Shown here one piece after another: positions 1 through 6,514 of a DNA stretch of 40,147 nt. The position numbers and the translations under genes were made by a program. The first letter of the stretch is position 1. Each line of letters starts with the position of its first letter. The DNA comes from UBA2163 sp964575575. Lineage in GTDB: Bacteria > Patescibacteriota > Minisyncoccia > Phycocordibacterales > UBA2163. The DNA lies in the NCBI GenBank assembly GCA_964575575.1, contig CAZNQQ010000004.1, positions 1-40,147 on the forward strand, given 5' to 3'. Under the pieces are notes generated by a model, which did no database searches, had not been told where the DNA came from, and saw only the letters and a program-made list of their open reading frames with translations.

Positions 1-18
1 TTCAAAAACAGTAAAGAA

Positions 19-66
19 AGGCAGATAAATTTTACAACAAGAGGTAAAATTTATCTGCCTTTTGTT
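19..66 (+). terminator. Intrinsic terminator of a gene left of the window
   Basis: Perfect 17-bp inverted repeat: left arm 19-35 (AGGCAGATAAATTTTAC), right arm 44-60, 8-base loop, followed by a T-rich tail (tttgttgttttt). It would end a rightward gene lying outside the window. The stretch 67-230 is AT-rich and I see no gene or convincing signal in it. Confidence 0.75.
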
Positions 67-230
67 GTTTTTATACTTACTATAGTTTAATTACTGTTAT
101 GTGCTAAGTAATTTATCTAAATATAAATAGCTACGCTATATTTCTACACACTTTCTCACCACCCAACAACGCACAACTCTCAAATATGTAAGTTTCTATG
201 TGGTTCCAATTTTTACGTACGATGTCCACA

Positions 231-277
231 AAATAACAAACGGCTCAACTTCAATAAAGTTGAGCCGTTTGTTATTT
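231..277 (-). terminator. Intrinsic terminator of ddl, overlapping its stop codon
   Basis: Perfect 21-bp arms at 231-251 and 257-277 with a 5-base loop. The stop codon of ddl (272-274) lies inside the right arm, so the hairpin forms immediately as translation ends. The leftward strand continues with TTATTTTG after the stem, a modest U tract. The stem could also act on rightward transcription. Confidence 0.8.
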
Positions 278-1237
278 ATCCAAAGTAAGTGAGACCAAAT
301 GATCCAAGAACTCTGGAAGGTCGCTACCTGCTGCTTCAAGCTCTTTTGGCAAAAGCGAACCTTCTGTAAGGCCCGGAAGAGTGTTTGCCTCTAAGAAATA
401 TATCCCCCGTGGAGAAACTATGAAATCCGAACGAGAATAATGCCTAAGTCCAAGTGCTTTATGCACCTCTACCGCAAGGCGTTGTATTTCTTCTTTTATA
501 ATATTATCAAATGGTGCTGGGCATATCCCTTGTGTATCTCCACTGAATTTTGCATTGTAATCAAAGAAGTCAGACTTGTCTGAGACAACTATCTCAACTG
601 GCATAAGCGAATGAAAATCATCCCCCCTAAAACCCTCTACAACCCCGCATGTTACTTCCCTGCCGTTTACATATTCTTCTATAAGAACTTTTGGTGAGTG
701 CCCAAGAGCTTTGTATATACCCTCTCTTAATTCGTCAAAACTTTTGGCAATGGTCACGCCCACAGATGAACCTCCAGTCACAGGCTTTACAACCGCCGGC
801 ATCGCAAAACTTCTAAAAATATCAAATATATCTTTTTCTAGACTTTCTGACTCTTCTATAATAACGTATGCTGGCGTATCTATTTCATAATTTTCAATAC
901 TTTGTTTTGTAAGGAGTTTGTTCATACCTATTGCTGAAGCAAATGCGGTAGAACCAGTATATGGGATAGAAAATGCATCTAAAAGTTGTTGTACTGTACC
1001 GTCTTCTCCGTACTCCCCATGCATAGCATTAAAAACCATATCAACCTGATTAAAAACTTTTTTAGGCTCGATTGGAATACCACGAAAGTGCCACTGTCCA
1101 TCGCGAGCGATAAATATATCTTGAGTATTGTATTTGTCTTCAGAGAGATTTTTTAAAACACTACCGCCAGTCTTAAGCGAGACATCATACTCGCTACTAG
1201 GCCCTCCCCTAAGAACACCTATTTTTATTTTTTCCAT
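272..1237 (-). CDS. ddl: D-alanine--D-alanine (or D-lactate) ligase
   Basis: ATP-grasp ligase that joins two D-amino/hydroxy acids to make the terminal dipeptide of peptidoglycan precursors in the cytoplasm. It has 321 residues, full family length. Visible motifs: N-terminal GGPSSEYDVS (Glu16 matches E. coli DdlB Glu15), HGEYGEDG near 73-80, the glycine-rich ATP loop KPVTGGSSVG (151-160), and the C-terminal metal-binding EANTLPG (283-289). In the omega loop, the YEAKY of E. coli DdlB (ending in Tyr216) reads YNAKF here, with Phe231. Family knowledge links Phe at this position to D-Ala-D-Lac synthesis (Leuconostoc and Lactobacillus Ddl), so the second substrate may be D-lactate. Start ATG has no Shine-Dalgarno; an extended -10 lies 11 bases upstream. 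Transcribed alone and closed by its own terminator. Confidence 0.96.
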   Translation of the reverse strand: MEKIKIGVLRGGPSSEYDVSLKTGGSVLKNLSEDKYNTQDIFIARDGQWHFRGIPIEPKKVFNQVDMVFNAMHGEYGEDGTVQQLLDAFSIPYTGSTAFASAIGMNKLLTKQSIENYEIDTPAYVIIEESESLEKDIFDIFRSFAMPAVVKPVTGGSSVGVTIAKSFDELREGIYKALGHSPKVLIEEYVNGREVTCGVVEGFRGDDFHSLMPVEIVVSDKSDFFDYNAKFSGDTQGICPAPFDNIIKEEIQRLAVEVHKALGLRHYSRSDFIVSPRGIYFLEANTLPGLTEGSLLPKELEAAGSDLPEFLDHLVSLTLDK

Positions 1238-1248
1238 ATGTTACAGGT

Positions 1249-1257
1249 AGTATAACA
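1249..1257 (-). promoter_or_regulatory. Extended -10 promoter of ddl
   Basis: On the minus strand TGT-TATACT (extended -10; hexamer at 1249-1254) ends 11 bases before the ddl ATG, placing the transcription start about 4 bases before it. No good -35 box is seen. Confidence 0.5.
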
Positions 1258-1285
1258 CACCCCACACAAAACAAGTTGTGGAAAT

Positions 1286-2548
1286 CTATCTTTTACGAAA
1301 ACTAAATAGCGATTTCTTCCTGTGGAAAGAGATAGCAAACCTATGAGCTTCAGCATTAGCAAGTAAGATCTCTTTTTCGTGTTTATTTCGTATGGTTTCA
1401 TCGGCTATAATGCCTTTTGGCTTGTGTCTTTCGTCTTTTACCACACCTGCGATTGCTATTTTGTATCCGTATTCATCTAAGACTTTTTGTGCCGTATTTA
1501 CTTGTGCTTGAGCACCGTCTACCACTATCAAATGTGGGTTAGGCCATTCGTCGTGCTTTAACCGTCTTCTTAAAACCTCTTCAAGTGAGCCTGTGTCGTT
1601 GCCAGACACCTCATCTGAGATATTGAACTTCCTGTAATCACTTTTCTTAACCCAACCGTTCTCAACCACCGTCATTACACCCACAGTATTAGATCCCCCC
1701 ATATGTGCAATGTCATACGCCTCTATGCGATACGCTCTATCATTGTCCAAGGACGGTCCTTGGACAATTGTTTTTGGTTTTTTAAATTCCTCTTTTATGA
1801 GAGAAACATCTTGAATGTGCTTCAGTCCAAATATTGTCTTTTTTACTTCTCCAGCTCTTTCAAACTTCTCTTTCTTTGCTAGGTCTTTCATCTCTTGTTC
1901 CAATACTTTTATAAGAGCAGTTTTCTTACCTTCAAAGAAAAGTTTTATATGATTAATAGTCCTGCTATATTCTGCTTTTGAGACTCTACCCGAGCACACA
2001 CCCGGGCAAAGCCCTATCTGATTATTGAAACAAGGTTTCCTCTCTGACTCGCCATCATACGGAGTGCATTTGTCCCTAAATGGAAATAGCTTGCGTACTA
2101 TCTTCATAGCATCTTTAAATAAGCTTCCGTATGGGAATGGACCAAATATATATTTTAAATCTCTTGAAGAAAACTGATCCTCAAGGTCACTGCCCCGAGC
2201 TACGATAATACGCGGGAAATCTTCATTTGTTATTACTACATAATTGAAACTCTTGTCGTCTTTTTCTTTTGTATTGTATCTTGGTTGGAATTTTTTTATT
2301 AAATTTGCCTCCATTATGAGCGCTTCAAGTACTGAATCTGTCTCCACTACATCTATTGCATCGGCTTCTTGTACCATTTTTTGTATCAACTGCCCACGTG
2401 ACTCTACAACGCTTTCGTTAAAATAACTCCGTATTCTGTCCTTCAAAGACGTGGCTTTACCCACATATAAAACCCGCGTACCCTTCATAAACAGATACAC
2501 ACCTGAAGTATCAGGTATCGTCAGTTTTTTAAAGTCCCCTATCGTCAT
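1286..2548 (-). CDS. uvrC: UvrC excinuclease subunit, C-terminally short
   Basis: Nuclease that makes both incisions in nucleotide excision repair with UvrA/UvrB. It has 420 residues from ATG 2548, against about 600 in typical UvrC. Order: GIY-YIG domain (SGVYLF at 15-20, YVGKA 28-32, Glu80), a cysteine cluster C161-x11-C173-x7-C181-x3-C185 with the spacing of the E. coli residues reported to bind a 4Fe-4S cluster, UVR helix pair (about 210-245) for UvrB contact, and the RNase H-like nuclease with D279, D344 and H402. It stops just after AHRFAISFHR, so the tandem helix-hairpin-helix DNA-binding tail is absent. An upstream GTG (2563) is in frame, but a TTTAAT -10 box sits between it and the ATG, so I prefer ATG 2548. 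A palindrome lies in the linker coding region. Confidence 0.95.
   Translation of the reverse strand: MTIGDFKKLTIPDTSGVYLFMKGTRVLYVGKATSLKDRIRSYFNESVVESRGQLIQKMVQEADAIDVVETDSVLEALIMEANLIKKFQPRYNTKEKDDKSFNYVVITNEDFPRIIVARGSDLEDQFSSRDLKYIFGPFPYGSLFKDAMKIVRKLFPFRDKCTPYDGESERKPCFNNQIGLCPGVCSGRVSKAEYSRTINHIKLFFEGKKTALIKVLEQEMKDLAKKEKFERAGEVKKTIFGLKHIQDVSLIKEEFKKPKTIVQGPSLDNDRAYRIEAYDIAHMGGSNTVGVMTVVENGWVKKSDYRKFNISDEVSGNDTGSLEEVLRRRLKHDEWPNPHLIVVDGAQAQVNTAQKVLDEYGYKIAIAGVVKDERHKPKGIIADETIRNKHEKEILLANAEAHRFAISFHRKKSLFSFRKR
1742..1768. repeat. 27-bp palindrome inside uvrC
   Basis: Arms ATTGTCCAAGGAC (1742-1754) and GTCCTTGGACAAT (1756-1768) are perfect 13-bp complements around one G. It encodes exactly residues 261-269 (IVQGPSLDN) of UvrC, in the linker between the UVR helices and the RNase H-like domain. 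There is no U tract on either side, so it is not an obvious terminator. Confidence 0.85.
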
Positions 2549-2621
2549 AAGTAAATTAAACACTTTTTACACAGAAAAATCCACAAAACTCTTTTACATA
2601 ATCAAGTTATATTTTTAGAGG

Positions 2622-2651
2622 TTGACAAGCATACTATTATTATGTTATACT
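2622..2651 (+). promoter_or_regulatory. Near-consensus sigma-70 promoter of the lipoprotein gene
   Basis: Perfect -35 TTGACA (2622-2627), 18-base spacer, -10 TATACT (2646-2651) preceded by TGT (extended -10). The expected transcript starts near 2658 and leaves a leader of about 94 bases before ATG 2752. Confidence 0.8.
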
Positions 2652-2751
2652 CTGTGAAGATTTGGTATCTAATTTTAAGTGCCAAAAACGACATGTACAC
2701 CGTAATCTAAATAACTTATATTTTGTAAACTTTACCAAAAGGAGGTTGTAG

Positions 2752-3225
2752 ATGTTAACAAAAAAGATTGGTTTTGTGGCTTTGTTATTTGTGATAATCA
2801 TTTCTTGCACTTCAGAAATACGTGCAGGTGACACTCATTTAGAAACGCACTACTTACCTTTTACAAACGGTATGTCCACTATCACTGTTGTCACACAGAG
2901 AGGATATATTATTGAGCATCAATTGATGAGAAGCGGTACTTTCTATATCACATTATCTACAAAGGAATTTGAAGACAATAAGGATGGCGAGCTCTATCTT
3001 TTTGTAAAACGCACAAAGTCATTTAGAAAAATGATTATGTCAAGTTGGCCTACACCAGATTCTAAGACTAGAGACGCTGGGTCAAGAGTAGTAGGTAGCG
3101 GTAAACATAAAATTTGCTGGGTGCTAGAATTCAACAAACCATTAGATTTACCGAAGTTATTAGAAGAGAATGTATATACAGCTTACGGTAAGTTAGAAAA
3201 AGTTACAGAGACTTTTCTACATTAG
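2752..3225 (+). CDS. Small secreted protein, putative lipoprotein, function unknown
   Basis: 157 residues; I recognise no family. Residues 1-18 form a basic-hydrophobic signal (MLTKKIGFVALLFVIIIS) followed by Cys19, a plausible though not ideal lipobox (IISC), so the mature protein is likely lipid-anchored and extracytoplasmic. The rest is polar and beta-rich in appearance, with one further Cys in KICWVLEF. The start is secure: AAGGAGG at 2739-2745, 6 bases before the ATG, an unusually strong Shine-Dalgarno for this window. It has its own strong promoter and terminator and stands between divergent uvrC and convergent uvrA, so it is a monocistronic insert rather than part of a repair operon. 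Function cannot be inferred. Confidence 0.8.
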   Translation: MLTKKIGFVALLFVIIISCTSEIRAGDTHLETHYLPFTNGMSTITVVTQRGYIIEHQLMRSGTFYITLSTKEFEDNKDGELYLFVKRTKSFRKMIMSSWPTPDSKTRDAGSRVVGSGKHKICWVLEFNKPLDLPKLLEENVYTAYGKLEKVTETFLH

Positions 3226-3265
3226 AAACTAATTCTTTGTATTTATAATCTTTTAGTTAAACCAG

Positions 3266-3307
3266 AATGAGTCTATAACGTAGCAATACGATGTAGGCTC
3301 ATTTTTT
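3266..3307 (+). terminator. Terminator between the lipoprotein gene and uvrA
   Basis: Stem AATGAGTCTA (3266-3275) with TAGGCTCATT (3294-3303), one G-U wobble. An inner CGTA/TACG stem is capped by a GCAA tetraloop. TTTTTT follows on the plus strand. It lies in the 83-base gap between convergent genes and may also serve uvrA on the minus strand, where the U tract is weak. Confidence 0.8.
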
Positions 3308-3308
3308 A

Positions 3309-5871
3309 TTATCTCTTCAACACCTTCTTCAGATATTTTGCAGTGTAAGACTTCTTTGACTCTGCCACTTGCTCTGGAGTACCTTTGGCGACTATTTGCC
3401 CGCCGTTTTCTCCGCCTTCTGGACCGATGTCTATAACATAATCTGCGGATTTGATGATATCCATACTGTGCTCTATCACAAGTACTGTGTTGCCACGTGC
3501 TACAAGCGACTGAAGTATTTCTATAAGCTTTTTCACATCTTCATAGTGCAGGCCAATAGTCGGCTCATCTAGTAAGTAAATAGTCTTCTGCAAATGCGGA
3601 CGGTATAGCTCTGCGGAGATTTTGACCCTCTGTGCCTCTCCACCAGAGAGAGTTGTAGCAGACTGCCCAAGCTCCAAATACCCTAGACCCACTTCGTTTA
3701 GGGTTTTGAGCCTGTCATAAATAGACGGGATGTCTTCAAAAAATGTAAGTGCCTCCTCTACTGTCATACTCAAGACATCATAAATGTTTTTGTGCTTATA
3801 CTTCACCTCAAGCGTTTCTTTCATAAATCTTTTACCATTACATACATCACACTTTACATATACTGTTGGCAAGAAGTGCATCTCCACCGCTATTGTGCCG
3901 TTGCCTTGGCATGTCTCACACCTTCCACCTTTCACATTAAAAGAAAATCTGCTCGCCTTCCAACCACGCGCTCGTGCTTCTTCAGTTGATGCAAACAAAT
4001 CCCTTATAAAAGTAAACGCTCCAGTATATGTAGCAGGGTTTGACCTAGGTGTCCTACCTATTGGAGACTGATCTATAAGAATAGACCGCCCTAAATATTC
4101 TGTACCAGTAAAACTTTTAGCATTATATATTTCAGCACTTCTATACTTTCTCTCAAATCTTGCGCGTAAGTTTTTATATAAAAGTTCATAAAGAAAAGTT
4201 GACTTACCAGAACCAGACACGCCAGTTATAGTGACCAGCTTACCAAGTGGTATATCTACACTCATATTTTTAATATTAAATTTCTTTCCACCTCGTATCT
4301 TTATAGCGCCTTTGTTACTGTCGCGTCGTTTCTCTGGAAGTTCTATTTTCTTTTCTTCTCTAAGATAATCAAGTGTTACAGATTTGCTATCGTTTTTCTT
4401 TGCAGTTAGGAGTTCGTCCAAATACCCTGACACCACAACTTCCCCGCCATGCACACCAGCGCCTGGGCCAAGATCCACTATATAATCAGAAGAATAAATA
4501 GTATCTTCGTCGTGCTCTACTACTATTATAGTGTTGCCAAGATCTCTAAGATTAAGAAGTGTTTTTATAAGTCTGTCGTTGTCGCGCTGATGCAGACCTA
4601 TAGTCGGTTCGTCCAGTACATATAGCGCGCCGACAAGCCCTGAACCAAGTTGTGATGCCAAGCGTATCCTCTGCGCTTCTCCGCCTGAGAGAGTATTAGC
4701 GCGCCTATCAAGTGTTAGATATTCAATACCAACGTCTATCATAAACTGTAACCTGCTTGTTATTTCTTTTAGGACAACTTTCGCTATTTCCTGTTCTTTT
4801 TTAGTTAGCTTAAGTTTACTGAAAAATTCCTGTGCGTTTTTTATAGACATTGAGGTTAAATCAACTATATTAGTTTTGTCTCCTAAGTAGACAAACAAAG
4901 CCTCTTTTCTTAACCGCGCGCCTTTACATGTGTCACACACTTCAGAACCAAAAAAGTGTTTGGTCCCAAGCCCATTGCAAGCTTCACACGCTCCGTATGG
5001 TGAGTTAAATGAAAACAGTCTCGGCTCAACCTCTGGGAATGAAAACCCGTCATACGGACACATAAACTTTGCGGAGATTATCCTCTCTTCTCCACTAGGC
5101 TCTTCTACTTTTAGCAGACCATCAGACTCTTCAAGCGCTTTTTCTATTGCTTCACTAAGTCTCTCCAAAGCACTTGTTTTATCTTCCTTAAACTCTGTTA
5201 AGAATATCTCATCCACAAGCACGTCTATGTCATGCTTTTTGGTTTTTGAAATTACTATTTGCTCGCGTAAGTTTTTAATCTTACCGTCTATTTTTACCTT
5301 ACTGTATCCTTTGCCAAGCAGATCATAAAGAAGCTGATAGTATTCACCCTTTCTACCTACTACTACAGGTGAGTATATTTTAAGCTTCAAATCATTGACA
5401 TCTACACCCATTACTTTCTTGCCTGTCTTTTTCAAATCAGTGTCTTTTATGGTTTTTAATATAGTATTTAGTATCTCCTCATTAGATAGCCTCTTGATTT
5501 CTCTATCACAAACCAGACAGTGCGGTCTTCCTATTCGCGCATAAAGTATTCGCATATAGTCATATATTTCTGTAATAGTCGCCACAGTAGAACGTGGGTT
5601 GTTGGACCGACTTTTCTGGTCAATAGAGATTGCAGGTGAAAGGCCGACTATCTCATCGACATCTGGCTTTTGCATTTGGCGTAAGAACTGCCGAGCATAA
5701 GCAGAAAGAGACTCTACATAACGCCTTTGCCCTTCTGCAAAGATAGTGTCAAAAGCAAGGGACGACTTCCCAGAACCAGAAAGCCCAGTGAAAACCACCA
5801 TCTTATTGCGTGGCATTTCTACTGTTACATTTTTAAGATTATGAGTTCTAGCGCCTTTAACTATAATCTTG
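3309..5871 (-). CDS. uvrA: UvrA excinuclease ATPase subunit, 5' end lost in assembly gap
   Basis: Damage-sensing ABC-type ATPase of nucleotide excision repair. 853 residues are visible and the reading frame runs into the N gap: 18 codons upstream of the first ATG (5816) still encode typical UvrA sequence (KIIVKGARTHNLKN), so that ATG is not the true start. Both ATPase halves are present: Walker A GLSGSGKSS and GVSGSGKST, two LSGGEAQR signatures, two LDEPTIGLH Walker B boxes. The second zinc module (CETCQGNG ... CDVCNGKRF) is intact. The first has CPYD instead of CxxC, so one of its four ligands is Asp. The length is somewhat below the usual 940 or so. A linker between the halves is shortened. 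The promoter lies right of the gap. Confidence 0.95.
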
Positions 5872-5971
5872 NNNNNNNNNNNNNNNNNNNNNNNNNNNNN
5901 NNNNNNNNNNNNNNNNNNNNNNNNNNNNNNNNNNNNNNNNNNNNNNNNNNNNNNNNNNNNNNNNNNNNNNN
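5872..5971. other. Scaffold gap of 100 N
   Basis: Exactly 100 undetermined bases, a conventional placeholder length, so the true distance is unknown. It falls in the first codons of uvrA. Confidence 0.99.
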
Positions 5972-6016
5972 GTCAGAGTTATTTTGATTTTCTTTGTTCT
6001 TTTTCATAATACCCAC
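5972..6016 (-). CDS. uvrA: Probable 5' fragment of uvrA (start region), entering the gap
   Basis: On the minus strand an open frame begins at GTG 6016 (MGIMKKNKENQNNSD) or ATG 6007 and runs into the N gap. AAGGAGG at 6024-6030 is 7 bases from the GTG but 16 from the ATG, which favours GTG if the Shine-Dalgarno is used. The simplest reading is the N-terminus of uvrA with a short polar extension, since UvrA normally starts close to its KIIVKGAR motif. A separate small gene ending inside the gap cannot be excluded. Confidence 0.45.
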
Positions 6017-6069
6017 AAAACCCCCTCCTTTCATTCATAGGGGGAGTAGTTAATTAATTTAGTATAGAT

Positions 6070-6098
6070 ATAATACCTCCAAACCAAAAATTTTGCAA
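6070..6098 (-). promoter_or_regulatory. Promoter for uvrA
   Basis: Minus strand: -35 TTGCAA (6093-6098), 17-base spacer, -10 TATTAT (6070-6075). The transcript would start near 6063 with a leader of roughly 50 bases. The -35 overlaps the T tract of the preceding gene's terminator. In the leader, a C-run (about 6038-6045) can pair with the G-rich Shine-Dalgarno region (6021-6030). Confidence 0.6.
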
Positions 6099-6148
6099 AA
6101 AAAGAAACCTCATCAATACTTTAAGTACGATGAGGGTGGGTTTTCTTT
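6097..6148 (-). terminator. Intrinsic terminator of the small membrane-protein gene at 6164
   Basis: Minus-strand stem CCTCATC/GATGAGG (6129-6135 with 6108-6114), with an inner AT-rich extension and an outer AAAGAAA/TTTCTTT pairing, followed by a run of seven T (6097-6103). It starts a few bases after the stop codon at 6164. Confidence 0.75.
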
Positions 6149-6163
6149 TTTACTTCAATCTTA

Positions 6164-6430
6164 TTACAAACGAACTGTAGTATTTTTAATTCTAATACAT
6201 GGACCGTTTTTGTCTGCACAAAGATACGCATCTGGATTTTTCTTCTGAATTTGTTTTAAAAGTTCCTCATTTTTTTTATGCTGAACTTCGCTTACAGCAA
6301 ATCCTGACAATACCTGGTGTTTTTTACTTCCAGTACTAAAGTATCCATCCTTTACAGCAAGAATCCCTAACACTCCAACAATAATCATAATCGACATCGT
6401 CAGACAAAACATCTTAGATAACTTACTCAC
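6164..6430 (-). CDS. Small membrane-anchored protein, function unknown
   Basis: 88 residues; no family recognised. One hydrophobic segment (about 8-26) after a short basic N-terminus suggests an inner-membrane anchor with the C-terminal part outside. That part is Lys-rich and holds two cysteines (C71, C78) that could form a disulphide. Start is GTG 6428-6430, supported by AAGGAGG (6436-6442) five bases upstream. It has a perfect TTGACA promoter inside the 3' end of uvrB and its own terminator, so it is an independent unit between uvrB and uvrA rather than part of a repair operon. Confidence 0.72.
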   Translation of the reverse strand: MSKLSKMFCLTMSIMIIVGVLGILAVKDGYFSTGSKKHQVLSGFAVSEVQHKKNEELLKQIQKKNPDAYLCADKNGPCIRIKNTTVRL

Positions 6431-6485
6431 AAAAACCTCCTTACAGAAGTTCGCCGATTGGCGTATTTAAAATACATCTACATAT

Positions 6486-6514
6486 AGAATAACACGTTAT
6501 TGCTTTTGTGTCAA
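6486..6514 (-). promoter_or_regulatory. Promoter of the 6164 gene, inside uvrB 3' end
   Basis: Minus strand: TTGACA (6509-6514), 17-base spacer, TATTCT (6486-6491). The -35 box lies within the last uvrB codons. Expected leader is about 50 bases, ending in the AAGGAGG. Confidence 0.7.

Noticed and set aside
2640..2834. Minus-strand open frame over the lipoprotein promoter and signal-peptide region
   Set aside because: It covers a near-consensus promoter and Shine-Dalgarno on the other strand and shows no recognisable protein features.
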